64,000 nucleotides of DNA from Noviherbaspirillum_A sp963522035 (GTDB lineage Bacteria; Pseudomonadota; Gammaproteobacteria; Burkholderiales; Burkholderiaceae_D). Numbering within the stretch: position 1 is the first letter of the stretch; each line of letters starts with the position of its first letter. The notes beneath the pieces were generated by a model. The model saw only the letters and a program-made list of their open reading frames with translations, was not told the DNA's origin and did no database searches. A program made the position numbers and the translations under genes. Below are positions 25,825 through 34,886 of the stretch, piece by piece. Location: assembly GCA_963522035.1 (NCBI GenBank), contig CAUQYP010000001.1, positions 1 to 64,000 of the forward strand, in the 5' to 3' direction.

Positions 25825-26787
25825 ATGGCAACTACCAACGTTCCTACTACTCATTTAGACAATACCGTGCTCCCAAAAATTTCTTGGGGGGCTGTAATTG
25901 CTGCCGTCGTTGTGGCTCTAGCCCTACAAGCACTTTTTGGTATGCTTGGTACAGCAATTGGCGCAAGTACCATCGATCCAACCAAAGCGGATGGGTCGCC
26001 TAGTGGAACCAGTTTTGGCATTGGTGCAGGTGTTTGGTGGGTAATCACCAGCCTTATTTCTCTTTACTGCGCAGGTTGGATCTCCGGCCATCTGTCAGGC
26101 GCTCCTAGAAAAAGTGATGCCGTATTACATGGATTGGCAGCTTGGGCTCTTGTGACCATGTTGATGCTGTACTTTATTTCTAGCACCGCAGGCTCTGTTT
26201 TTAACAGTGCAACTAGCGTTCTAGGTAAAGTCGCTGATGTGTCAGCAAAAGGTGCGGCGTCTGCTGCACCAACAATCACAAACGCAGCGAAAGAAGCGGC
26301 TAGTAACGCCGGGTTTTCATTTGAAGATCTAAAAACCCAGGCACGGACGGTTCTTGCGCAAACTGGTAAGCCAAACCTGCAACCTGGTGCTGTTGAACAA
26401 GCAGCAAAAGACGCTGCATCCCCCTCGAACCAAGCAAGTCAAGGAAATCAAGATATTGGTTCTATGCTTGATCGTTTGTTTGCAAGTGGAAAAAGTGTAG
26501 CTTCCAGTGCTGACCGCGATGCAGTAATCAACGTAGTTGTACAGAGAACTGGTAAATCGAGGGCTGAAGCAGAACAGCAGGTTGTCGCTTGGGAAGCGAG
26601 CTATCAACAATCCAAAGCTAAATTTGAAGAAGCAAAGCAACAGGCAGAAGTGAAAGCTCGCCAGGCAGCAGATGCAACTGCCAAAACAGTATCAAGAGCA
26701 GCACTACTGGCATTCATCGCTTCGCTTCTGGGAGCATTGGCAGCAATGTATGGAGCATCAAAGAGCGCCACGCGATATTACATCTAA
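25825..26787 (+). CDS. Membrane protein with a long helical loop, function unknown
   Basis: A 320-residue inner-membrane protein with two or three N-terminal helices (about 20-45, 68-90, 103-125), a 150-residue alanine/lysine/glutamate-rich helical domain, and a final transmembrane helix (about 292-312; LLAFIASLLGALAAMYGA). Similar hypothetical proteins are common in Burkholderiales, but I know no assigned function. It shares an upstream sequence motif with the channel gene at 31085. A rho-independent terminator follows at 26841. No strong ribosome site is seen; the ATG is preceded by AATAAGGCTATTAA, where AAGG may serve. Confidence 0.7.
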   Translation: MATTNVPTTHLDNTVLPKISWGAVIAAVVVALALQALFGMLGTAIGASTIDPTKADGSPSGTSFGIGAGVWWVITSLISLYCAGWISGHLSGAPRKSDAVLHGLAAWALVTMLMLYFISSTAGSVFNSATSVLGKVADVSAKGAASAAPTITNAAKEAASNAGFSFEDLKTQARTVLAQTGKPNLQPGAVEQAAKDAASPSNQASQGNQDIGSMLDRLFASGKSVASSADRDAVINVVVQRTGKSRAEAEQQVVAWEASYQQSKAKFEEAKQQAEVKARQAADATAKTVSRAALLAFIASLLGALAAMYGASKSATRYYI

Positions 26788-26840
26788 AGTTAAGGTGTAG
26801 TGGCGGTTACAAACGCAGTTATGTTCAAGTCCAATAAAAT

Positions 26841-26881
26841 AAATGCGCTATTTCTGTCGAAAATAAAGCGCATTTATTTTT
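26841..26881 (+). terminator. Rho-independent terminator
   Basis: Arms AAATGCGCT (26841-26849) and AGCGCATTT (26867-26875) form a perfect 9-bp stem with a 17-base loop, followed by ATTTTTT. It lies 54 bp after the membrane protein gene. Confidence 0.8.
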
Positions 26882-27028
26882 TCAATTGCTGAACGGAGCA
26901 CGCGAGCCAACCGTACCTATCACCAGCTAGCAGCGGCATAATCAATTTAAATTTTATTTCGTATCTGAATGGAGCTTGGAACGGTCACTTTTGAAGTGAC
27001 TTTGAAATTTATATATAAAGGAGAATCT

Positions 27029-27937
27029 ATGAAAAATGCCATGCCCATATTGGTGTTAGAGAAATATATTGCAGAATGTGCGGCGCGAATTTCGCCGACG
27101 AAGGCACTGGAACTCGGTGAATTTTCTGATGCCAAGGGGGTGTCAATCGAATTCACTGATGATAAAAAATTTACCATTCGTGTCAACCTAGCTACCAACA
27201 CTATAAAGTTGCCAGTCGGTGCGCTCAACTATCTATGGTCTGCCACTCATTTGTTTATTGCGCTGTATCAGGCCTGTGTTGCCGCTCAAGAAGATGGTAA
27301 GACGAATTTAGACTCAGCTAGCGATGCCACGGCGAATGCTGCAGTCGATCTCTTCAATTGGGCTGGCAAATATTTAATTGTTGGAAATCTTACTTGGCCA
27401 GACCATGCACCGAGGCCTTCGCTTGATAATCAGGAGGGTGATCTCATCCACCTGACAAATGAAATATTTCTAGCAACCCTTGCTTGGATATTGCACCATG
27501 AGAGAGCCCATGTTGAGTTGGAACATCAAGGCAATAGCATAGGGCCAGAGAGTATTAGGCAAGAGATGGATGCGGACCGCAGTGCAAGCCAGTGGGTCAT
27601 GGCGGGCTGCGCTAACGAAGTAGAAAGACAAAAGCGAGCTTTTGGAATTACGACCGGAATTCTGGCGATGGCACTGCTAGACAGTCCGAGGCTCAAAATT
27701 CCTGAAGTTAAGTCGCATCCTCCAGATATGGAACGACTTCTCGACAATCTCGGCATTGCTCAGCTAAACCCGGAGAATATTGTCTATTCCTACAGCCTCG
27801 TTGTTCTCCAATTCTGTATTGGCCAATATGACCTAGAACAGGCCGAAGTGGACGGTGTCGATGGGCAACCTGTTCCAACATTTGAAGAAATGTTTAGGGA
27901 GCTTGCCATTCGGTACCATGTACGGCACCGCAACTAA
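27029..27937 (+). CDS. Lit-like metalloprotease (peptidase U49 family), possible phage-exclusion protein
   Basis: A 302-residue protein with a zinc-protease motif HERAH (HExxH, residues 157-161) and, 18 residues later, QEMDADRSASQWV, a plausible third-ligand region. The arrangement of a long alpha-helical N-terminus, HExxH and the DADR helix fits the Lit/peptidase U49 family. Its known member Lit of E. coli element e14 cleaves EF-Tu when a T4 phage capsid peptide appears and so aborts infection. ATG 27029 follows a strong AAAGGAGAA site; the frame extends upstream without support. It stands alone in an IS-rich region, which suits a defence gene. The assignment rests on motifs only; another minimal zinc peptidase is possible. 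Confidence 0.6.
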   Translation: MKNAMPILVLEKYIAECAARISPTKALELGEFSDAKGVSIEFTDDKKFTIRVNLATNTIKLPVGALNYLWSATHLFIALYQACVAAQEDGKTNLDSASDATANAAVDLFNWAGKYLIVGNLTWPDHAPRPSLDNQEGDLIHLTNEIFLATLAWILHHERAHVELEHQGNSIGPESIRQEMDADRSASQWVMAGCANEVERQKRAFGITTGILAMALLDSPRLKIPEVKSHPPDMERLLDNLGIAQLNPENIVYSYSLVVLQFCIGQYDLEQAEVDGVDGQPVPTFEEMFRELAIRYHVRHRN

Positions 27938-28361
27938 CTGCTTGTCCAACGGATGGAATACAAGTGCTTGTGTTCAATGGTAAAAATGCAATCCCAACAA
28001 ATAATCTTCCAAGTTGCCATCACGGGACTGTGTGGAAATCAACAGTTGGCGCGTAGATCGTACCTAGCAAAGCAAACACTCACGGCCATCCGTTCATGGC
28101 CGAGTGCTGCCTTAGCTGGAATGGGGAAAATCCGACCTAAAGTGAACCTGGTAGGCCATCTCGGCAACACTAGTCTTTGCTGGCTAGTCGCATCTGCCCG
28201 ATTGAACATCTGCGAAGAGGCATTTCGCACATCAGCTCGCAATAGACGTTTGTACTGCACCTGCGTGAACAAGCGGGCGCTCACTATGTACTTGCTCAAT
28301 TAGGCTGGCATACCTGCAAATTGCCAAGCCCACCGGAGTGAGTCACGAATTCTCGCGATCA
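27938..28361. other. Intergenic stretch with a dispersed repeat copy
   Basis: Around 28100-28170 is a degenerate copy of the dispersed repeat (TGGCCGAGTGCTGCCTTAGC, then AATCCGACCTAAAGTGAACC). A minus-strand frame at 28039-28299 lacks any support. No gene seen. Confidence 0.45.
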
Positions 28362-28835
28362 CTACCGACTTTTCATTTTTTTGAACATCCTGGACATCGT
28401 AACTGCATCAAGCGCATGCATATCCACCAGCTTTAGCGATTTGACCATGTGAAGTGTCGTGGATTTGTACTTTTGAAAATGAGGTGTCTTGAGGTGCGCT
28501 TCATATGCATGGCGATCGGCATACATTTCTAGAATCCTGAATTCGGTGTCGTTCTCTCGCTGATACATCGGGAAAATGGCAATGACACCCGGTTCCAGTC
28601 TGACCGAAGCTTCGGCCTCCTCCTCGAGAATCGCCTTGTACTGCGCAAGATGCTCCACATGTATTTGGATTTCCGAGATCCGAACGATCATCTGCGGCTC
28701 TCGAGCGTGAGCGGAGTTAAAATCAAAAAGCAGCCACACAGAAATCGCCAGCACAAACAATTGATGGATAAGGTTCGATAGCGAAAGGTATTGGATTTCA
28801 GGACGCTTCCAACATTTGTCGTTCCAGATAGCCAT
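28362..28835 (-). CDS. Exported antibiotic biosynthesis monooxygenase (ABM) domain protein
   Basis: A 157-residue protein from ATG 28835, which has a good AGGGAG site. A signal peptide or membrane anchor (LIHQLFVLAISVWLLFDFNS, cleavage after AHA) is followed by an ABM ferredoxin-like domain: RISEIQIHVEHLAQYKAIL, then EPGVIAIFPMYQRENDTEFR and AYEAHLKTPHFQKYKSTT. ABM proteins are small oxygenases or heme-handling or quinol-oxidising enzymes. An exported form is less usual but occurs in proteobacteria. The frame is open to 28919 but overlaps a decayed AraC gene there. Confidence 0.75.
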   Translation of the reverse strand: MAIWNDKCWKRPEIQYLSLSNLIHQLFVLAISVWLLFDFNSAHAREPQMIVRISEIQIHVEHLAQYKAILEEEAEASVRLEPGVIAIFPMYQRENDTEFRILEMYADRHAYEAHLKTPHFQKYKSTTLHMVKSLKLVDMHALDAVTMSRMFKKMKSR

Positions 28836-28888
28836 TCTTCGCTCCCTTATTTGTTCATCGGAAAGGCAATGACGCAGATACAGTATCA

Positions 28889-29107
28889 TTAGATGGATAC
28901 GCCAGTACCCACTACGCATAATGTGCGCATGTAACGCATGGGTTGTTGGCCGAAGACGCGGCTGTATTCACGGTTAAACTGGCTGGCACTTTTATAGCCA
29001 ACCCTAAAGGTCGGACTTGCGGCGTCAAGGCCATCCACGAGCATCTGCCGCCGCGTCTCATGCATGCGGAGCTGCTTCTGATAATGGAGCGAACTGCGAT
29101 CGTCTAG
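28889..29107 (-). pseudogene. AraC-family regulator, C-terminal remnant
   Basis: Minus-strand reading from about 29107 to the TAA at 28889 gives the C-terminal AraC DNA-binding helices: LHYQKQLRMHETRRQMLVDG, then FRVGYKSASQFNREYSRVFG and QQPMRYM. The usual upstream effector domain and the first helix-turn-helix are absent, and no start codon with support exists. It ends 54 bp upstream of the ABM gene and may have been its regulator. Confidence 0.75.
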
Positions 29108-29527
29108 TGAATGCTTTTAGCCGGAACTGCCCGGTGGACTATCTAAGCAGGTACGCAAAAGTCTTTTGAAACAGCCCGTTTTTATGGCCTTCAATGGAAC
29201 TTGACGGAGGCGCCATGTGAAAAATGGATCTCATATAGAACCAGGAGTGGACCATGGATGCAAACCTACGACCAGTGTGCGATCTACGTAAGTGCGGAAC
29301 GCAATCTGATGGGCATGCTGTACGGACAAGGCAAAAAATCGTTCAGCGCCGACAAGCAGTGATAACATCAATGAATAGGGATAATCGATCGTCCCGTGTT
29401 TAGGCGGCCTGTTGATCGAAGCTGGCGACAGCCGTGGAGCATGCTGTCCCCGCATCTTTGGTTGAACTACGTTTTATCAAAAGACTTCTGCTTACCTGCT
29501 TAGCATTCCGACGTCGTGTGCTGTGGC
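29108..29527. other. Gene-poor stretch
   Basis: A 57-codon plus-strand frame at about 29254-29402 follows an AGGAG site but has no recognisable or natural-looking product. A minus frame at 29231-29455 is equally unsupported. No RNA or repeat recognised. Confidence 0.35.
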
Positions 29528-29833
29528 TTAGCGAAGATGCGCGGAAAGCAGCTTGGTCATTTCGAACATAGTGACTTGATCCTTACCAAATATGGGTTTG
29601 AGCTTCGCGTCGGCGTTGACGTTACGCTTGTTTTCTTGTGCCTGTAGGTTGTTGGCCTTGATGTATTCCCATATTTTCTTCGTAACCTCAGTGCGCGGGA
29701 TGGCCTCACCGCCAATGATAGCCGCGAGTTCTGCCGAAGGGGTTAGCGCTTTATTGAAACCAGTTGGTGAGCCTGCAGATTTCGCGGCAGGTGCTTTTTT
29801 TGCTACGGGTGATTTTTTTACGGCTGTAGCCAT
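29528..29833 (-). CDS. SWIB/MDM2 domain protein
   Basis: A 101-residue protein: a Lys/Ala-rich basic tail (VKKSPVAKKAPAAK) followed by a complete SWIB domain (LTPSAELAAIIGGEAIPRTE, WEYIKANNLQ, DAKLKPIFGKDQVTMFEM). Bacterial SWIB proteins are small and probably nucleoid- or topoisomerase-associated; their exact role is not established. ATG 29833 follows a good GGAGAA site. It is a single-gene unit. Confidence 0.9.
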   Translation of the reverse strand: MATAVKKSPVAKKAPAAKSAGSPTGFNKALTPSAELAAIIGGEAIPRTEVTKKIWEYIKANNLQAQENKRNVNADAKLKPIFGKDQVTMFEMTKLLSAHLR

Positions 29834-30384
29834 GGATTCTCCGATTGAACTAATGTGATTTACGTAGTAGCGGGCTTGCAGCCTTTGGCAGCAATAAAAA
29901 TTTTCCCGAGTGCGGCAAGCAGTTTAACTGACCAGATGCTCGACGCAACTAAAAAATTTTTTGTGTTCAGCTCAATTCGATCAAAAAGTTAAAACTTCTT
30001 ATTTTTATTGCGTTATAAAATTAAGAGTCGGCGAATCAAAAATCGTCGCAAGAATTTTTCTAAAGTGCCTGCCGGAAACTGCAAGACGGCGAGGTGGTGC
30101 TTTCGACCCACTGCGGTCATTCAGCTCGATTTTGCAAAAGGGCTGGTATCTATACATTAGGAGCCGTCGTTGCTGGTGGCGAATAGCAGTAATCTGCAAA
30201 ACTCAATGGCAGTAAGTGGCATAGCCGACCTAAGAAGACTAAATGCCTTTCCAAATAGAAACTGAAAATTACCTGAATAGGTTTATTCGCTTTGGAGTGT
30301 CATTGTCTGTAGTCCATTCTGACGACACTTTTGAGCGGCAACCTGTCGATACCATCGTGAAACGAGTTGCGGGCGTAACCGGGT
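29834..30384. other. Intergenic stretch with a dispersed repeat copy
   Basis: Around 30090-30122, TGCTTTCGACCCACTGCGGT is a good match to the core of the dispersed repeat. No gene with support; frames at 29961-30215 and 30243-30488 look random. Confidence 0.5.
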
Positions 30385-30925
30385 TCAATGTTCTGTGGCT
30401 GCCGTCACATGATGCTGCAAACACAGCACCAGGGCGTCGAAAGTTGTCTTGCAGCGTGGGCTATTGCGCAAGTCTTCATGCATTGTGACCCATGTGTCCA
30501 ACACCAGGGTGCACTGTTCCGGAAGTATGCGTATGAGGTTTGGATCGCGTTTAGCCAAGGCCACTTGGCAAAAGCCAATACCGTAGCCGGCACGGATTAG
30601 TGCAAGCTGCCCCAAGTCGCTGTCTGTACGCAGGGAAAACGCGTCGCGTGTCCACGCCGGCAGCTTTTTGCCTGCAGCGCGCACAAATGGCGTTTCCTCA
30701 TCGAATCCAATCAGTGCATGCTGCAACAGTTGCATTAGGGTAGACGGGATACCTTGACGCTGCAGGTAATCCGCATGCGCATACAACCTAACCTTTACCT
30801 TGCCTACGCGCCGGGCAATGAGCAGATTTTGAGTTGGAATCATCATACGAACCGCGATGTCCGCTTCCCTTTGCAATAGGCCCTGCATCCGGTTAGTCGA
30901 AACCAGTTCAAAATTATTTCGAAGC
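30385..30925 (-). pseudogene. LysR-type regulator, effector-domain remnant
   Basis: The minus frame gives a LysR substrate-binding domain from its first strands: FELVSTNRMQGLLQREADIA, then VGKVKVRLYAHADYL, TDSDLGQLALIRAGYGIGF and VTMHEDLRNSPRCK. The frame with homology begins near 30925 without a start codon, and the N-terminal winged helix-turn-helix (about 100 residues) is missing. ATG 30888 would give 167 residues but cannot bind DNA. Confidence 0.75.
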
Positions 30926-30986
30926 TTTCCAAGAAAAATTTTTTTACAACATTTTTTTGATACAAATTGGTAATTTTATTTTACCT

Positions 30987-31047
30987 TAATTCTTACATGA
31001 ACTTCAGTGTTTGGCTTACTCGTTGTCATGATGTTAATTTGTAAGAT
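30987..31047 (+). promoter_or_regulatory. Conserved upstream motif, copy B
   Basis: TAATTCTTACATGAACTTCA then GTGTTTGGCTTACTCGTTG and TTAATTTGTAA. It matches copy A at 25601-25661 at about three quarters of positions with no gaps. It lies about 40-100 bp before the channel gene start, so a promoter is plausible. The longer distance in copy A would mean a longer leader there. Confidence 0.6.
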
Positions 31048-31084
31048 ATATCATCATTAATTTTTAAATTTGACGAAAGTAAAA

Positions 31085-31828
31085 ATGAATACTGTGACCG
31101 ATTTCAGTACTGCCTTCATGGCGTCCATAGCAGGTGCAATGGCCATGTTTTTCACTGCCATTCCACGATTAATAGGCTTTGTCCTCATTCTTGTAATAGG
31201 TTGGTTCATTGCTACGCTTATAGGGAAAGCTGTTGCTGCACTACTGCAGGCTGTGCGTTTTAATACACTTGCGGACCGCGCTGGAATTTCGTCATTTGTG
31301 CAAAAGATGGGTGTCAAGACTGATGCATCGAGCTTTTTAGGTGAAATAATTAAATGGTTTATTCGTCTTATAGTAATGGTGATTGCCTTTGATGGCCTCG
31401 GTCTGCCTGCCGTCTCCGCAGTACTCACGCAGTTTTTGCTCTGGCTTCCAAATCTTATAGTAGCACTAGTCATTATTGTGCTAGGTGGGTTGGCAGCTCA
31501 GGCGCTCCAAGGCATCGTCCGCGGCGCGGCTTCAGAAGCCGGCTTTTCCAACCCAGAGTTAATCGCCAAGATTGCAAAAGTAGCTGTATGGATTTTTACT
31601 ATTGTCATCGCAGTGAACCAGTTGGGAATTGCTGTCACCCTTATTAACACGCTTTTCATGGGCTTCATCGGTGCAGTCGCACTGGCACTTGGACTGGCAT
31701 TTGGATTGGGCGGCAAAGAAACAGCAGCGAAAATTGTGAGTAAATGGTACAACGAAAGTGATGAAACAGCTTCGAAAATAAAAGATGCTGCGACTAGCAT
31801 CAATGATCATATACCTCCTAGGATATAA
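31085..31828 (+). CDS. CmpX-like mechanosensitive channel family membrane protein
   Basis: A 247-residue membrane protein of the conserved TM-helix (CmpX) group, distantly related to small mechanosensitive channels. It has five hydrophobic helices (about 20-48, 90-110, 120-145, 170-190, 195-220). Repeated signature segments: PRLIGFVLILVIGWFIATLI, LPNLIVALVIIVLGGLAAQA and GAVALALGLAFGLGGKETAA, the last matching the pore-lining GLGG helix of MscS relatives. CmpX in Pseudomonas is linked to cell-envelope stress. The upstream motif it shares with the gene at 25825 suggests common regulation. ATG 31085 is chosen over the TTG at 31070; the ribosome site is weak. Confidence 0.82.
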   Translation: MNTVTDFSTAFMASIAGAMAMFFTAIPRLIGFVLILVIGWFIATLIGKAVAALLQAVRFNTLADRAGISSFVQKMGVKTDASSFLGEIIKWFIRLIVMVIAFDGLGLPAVSAVLTQFLLWLPNLIVALVIIVLGGLAAQALQGIVRGAASEAGFSNPELIAKIAKVAVWIFTIVIAVNQLGIAVTLINTLFMGFIGAVALALGLAFGLGGKETAAKIVSKWYNESDETASKIKDAATSINDHIPPRI

Positions 31829-32527
31829 GCCATTTGCTTACTGAACTTGTTCATTGAATATTTTAACGGGTGTTGTGTTCAACATTTAATAAAAAGTGTA
31901 GCGTTAAATCATTCCGCAGTTGTGTAGACCCCGTTAAATGCGCTGATTCATAGCTTGAACAAAACAAGGTTTTCGGAGGGCTCTTGGTATGCAGTAGGTG
32001 TCTGCTGTCAATTTCGTTGCTGCTGAAATCTCAGCAACGAAATTGGCAGTGGACGTAATGAGCGTTCTAGGTGCAATGTGGCTGAGACCGCAATATAGCT
32101 GGTGCATGCCAATAATTGCTACACCTTGATAGTAAATTGCAAATCCCTACCGGATTGGCACATAAATTGTCTTATCAAAGGGATATCAATAATTCTGCCT
32201 ATATAGGTATTTCTTCAAAAAACAGGTCGTAGGCACGCTCGCACAGAACGGCGAGAAGGTTTCTGCTAACCTAACAAATTAAGGTTTGCGTTTGGTGAGA
32301 AGGTAAAACTACAGCGTATGCTGTTTTCCTAGGTTGATAAAACGCGCAGTATTAAAATTTATATCGTGAAGATGTAAGGAATATTGGGTCCACTGGAATT
32401 GTTTGTAATATCGTAGTATTACCAGCTCGGGCAAAAAACTATTTATGACTTTATCTGCATCATCTATTTTGTTGCCTGTTTTGCTTGACTCATTGGTGAA
32501 ACGCAATGGCATGTGGCCATAAAAATC
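31829..32527. other. Gene-free stretch with one strong hairpin
   Basis: No credible gene in about 700 bp. The only clear structure is the long inverted repeat at 32006-32048, listed separately. The minus frame at 32309-32512 has no support. Confidence 0.5.
32006..32048. repeat. Long stem-loop, 17-bp arms
   Basis: Arms 32006-32022 (TGTCAATTTCGTTGCTG) and 32032-32048 match with one mismatch around a 9-base loop. The pairing can be extended outward by several more bases with wobble pairs. There is no T-run on either side, so it is not a standard terminator. It could be part of a small RNA or a protein-binding site. Confidence 0.75.
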
Positions 32528-33031
32528 TCACTTGAAGCCATATTTATTCTCAGCTTCACGTATTCCCAGCGTGCGAAGCAAGGCTTCATACTCAGTAGAT
32601 CCCTGCTTTTGTTGAAGTAAGGCACGTTGCTCTTCAAAAATCCGGCATGCTTCCATTATTTCACGTAGCTGTTCTATCTCGCGATAATGAGCAGCGATTT
32701 TTTGGTTCATTTGCTGCAGGGTTGCCGTCATTTCTTTGTCTCGGGTGACTAGCTCCAAGATTATATTATCAGGGCACTGTTCTATTAACTCCTCAATAAA
32801 TTGAGTCGGTGTATCCTGCAGCGCATTGACCGCAGCCAGGAGGCGTCGCTGTGGCCATTCATATTCCGCAGGTTCGCCCTGCATTAGCGCGACTTTCACA
32901 CCGGTACCATCCACAATGAAGGGCCCATCTAGTCGCCACTTCGCCGCAGTAGAGACCGAATGAGCAAGAGATGACGGCTCGCAGCTGCTCAGTAATTCGC
33001 TTCCTTTGTAATTCATAATATAGTTCGGCAT
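32528..33031 (-). CDS. Hypothetical cytoplasmic protein
   Basis: Not recognised. A 167-residue soluble protein with no signal peptide. The middle part is WPQRRLLAAVNALQDTPTQF, and the C-terminal half is a predicted coiled coil (MTATLQQMNQKIAAHYREIE, then ACRIFEEQRALLQQKQ). It lies 130 bp downstream of the chemoreceptor gene on the same strand and might be co-transcribed. The start at 33031 has no strong ribosome site. Confidence 0.55.
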   Translation of the reverse strand: MPNYIMNYKGSELLSSCEPSSLAHSVSTAAKWRLDGPFIVDGTGVKVALMQGEPAEYEWPQRRLLAAVNALQDTPTQFIEELIEQCPDNIILELVTRDKEMTATLQQMNQKIAAHYREIEQLREIMEACRIFEEQRALLQQKQGSTEYEALLRTLGIREAENKYGFK

Positions 33032-33161
33032 ATCACGGGTTAAAACCTTTGCTGTATCGGCAATTCCAAAATGACAGTTACATCAATTTTTAATGCTATA
33101 TCCAATCAAAAGGAACCTATTTCCCACATATGGCTTTTTAGGCATGCAAGCTAATATTTGC

Positions 33162-34886
33162 CTAAAACTCTTCCCAACCATCAGCACTAATTGTCTGCAC
33201 TGGTTTGGTAGAGCGGTAATGTGCAAGGTCGTTGGTCGTAGAAACTGCATGCGTTTCCGTCGAAGGCCGGACACGTGTTTGCTTGTTTTTACGTTCCAGC
33301 GTCGCCATAGGCACCGTAGTCTTTTCGATTCCACGACCATTGTGATTGTCGATCTTGAATACGCTGACCATTTTTGCAAGTTGGCCTGACTGTTCCTGCA
33401 GCGAACCTGCCGCTGCCGCTGCTTCTTCTACTAGTGCTGCGTTCTGCTGCGTGACTTGGTCCATTTGGCTTACCGCCTGATTTACTTGCTCAATACCGGC
33501 GCTTTGTTCGTTGCTAGCAGCACTGATTTCCGCCATGATGTCGGTGACTCGCCGAACGCTCTCAACCACTTCGTCCATCGTACTGCCCGCCTGCGCCACG
33601 AGTTGGCTGCCAGTATCGACTTTGTCTACTGAATCGTCGATTAGGGTTTTGATTTCCTTTGCAGCTGCTGCACTACGCTGGGCCAAGCTGCGCACTTCGG
33701 ATGCCACCACTGCAAAACCACGCCCTTGCTCGCCGGCGCGAGCTGCTTCTACTGCTGCATTCAACGCCAAGATATTAGTTTGAAAAGCGATACCATCAAT
33801 GACACTGATAATATCGACAATCTTTCTAGCCGAATCGTTGATTGAGTCCATGGTATTAACTACCTCTGCCACTACTGTGCCGCCCTTCGCAGCGATAGTG
33901 GACGCAGCAATCGCTAGTTGATTAGCTTGGCGGGCATTATCAGCATTTTGTTTTACGGTAGACGTAAGTTCTTCCATCGAAGAGGCAGTTTCTTCAAGAG
34001 AGGATGCCTGTTGCTCGGTACGAGAAGATAGATCCATATTGCCTGCAGCGATCTGTGATGACGCCGTGGCGATGGTGTCGGTGCCGTACCGCACTTGCGT
34101 AACAATGTCGACCAGTTTGGTATTCATTGTGCCCAATGCATGCAGCAACTGGCCGAGTTCGTCATTCGATCGGATATCGACTCGCTGGGTCAGGTCGCCT
34201 TCGGCAACACTTTTGGCAAGTTTCAATGCTTCAGCAAGGGAGCGCATGATGCTGGAAATCATCGAATAAGCCATACTGATACCGACTAGCAGTCCGAGCG
34301 CAATAGCAACAATCGCAATTGTGCGTGAAGATGAGTAGCGGGCTTGTGATTGTTCAAACTCAGCCTTGCTTACGTCCATTTGCAATTGGATGAGATCTTC
34401 CATGTGTTTCTCGACCGGTTTGAACAATGAAGTCAAAGGACCGCGAAGCAAGCTTTTTGCCCTATCTGCTTCGTTGGCACGCATCGCAGCAAGAGCGGGC
34501 TGAAGGCCTCCCTCAACAAACATCTTCCGACTCTCAGCAAAGCGTTCGGCAAGTTTTTTTTCCTCTGGAGTGAGATACGTCGCCATGTAGTCCTTCCACG
34601 TCGCGCTGACAGTGGCAATACGATTTGTCACCTCGTCGGTAGCAGCAATAAATTGTTGGGGGTCGCCATGAAGCGCAGTTGCTATGGTTATTTGGTTTTG
34701 CTGGATCTGCGAAAGGATTTTTTTCAGCTGACCAAGAGCGACGACGCGGTCTTCGTACAAAGTTTTTACAGAAGCATTCGTAGCCCCTTGGTTTACCAAT
34801 CCTTGGATACCAATGACAATTGAAATAAGACAAAGAAAGCCAACGACAAAAACTAAGCGCAGTTTGATTGTAAAATTTTTAAGCAT
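33162..34886 (-). CDS. Methyl-accepting chemotaxis protein with C-terminal CheR-docking peptide
   Basis: A 574-residue chemoreceptor. TM1 (about 10-30), a periplasmic four-helix bundle (about 35-185), TM2 (about 190-212), HAMP (about 213-265), then the cytoplasmic signalling hairpin whose tip reads VIDGIAFQTNILALNAAVEA and ARAGEQGRGFAVVASEVRSL, the hallmark of all MCPs. Glutamine/glutamate pairs in EEQASSLEETASSMEEL-type segments mark methylation sites. The last residues are DGWEEF, like the xWxxF peptide that tethers CheR/CheB in Tar and Tsr. The ligand is unknown. No che operon is nearby. Confidence 0.95.
   Translation of the reverse strand: MLKNFTIKLRLVFVVGFLCLISIVIGIQGLVNQGATNASVKTLYEDRVVALGQLKKILSQIQQNQITIATALHGDPQQFIAATDEVTNRIATVSATWKDYMATYLTPEEKKLAERFAESRKMFVEGGLQPALAAMRANEADRAKSLLRGPLTSLFKPVEKHMEDLIQLQMDVSKAEFEQSQARYSSSRTIAIVAIALGLLVGISMAYSMISSIMRSLAEALKLAKSVAEGDLTQRVDIRSNDELGQLLHALGTMNTKLVDIVTQVRYGTDTIATASSQIAAGNMDLSSRTEQQASSLEETASSMEELTSTVKQNADNARQANQLAIAASTIAAKGGTVVAEVVNTMDSINDSARKIVDIISVIDGIAFQTNILALNAAVEAARAGEQGRGFAVVASEVRSLAQRSAAAAKEIKTLIDDSVDKVDTGSQLVAQAGSTMDEVVESVRRVTDIMAEISAASNEQSAGIEQVNQAVSQMDQVTQQNAALVEEAAAAAGSLQEQSGQLAKMVSVFKIDNHNGRGIEKTTVPMATLERKNKQTRVRPSTETHAVSTTNDLAHYRSTKPVQTISADGWEEF

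Noticed and set aside
29231..29455. Short frames on both strands after the AraC remnant
   Set aside because: Composition and lack of any similarity make them unlikely genes, although one follows an AGGAG site.
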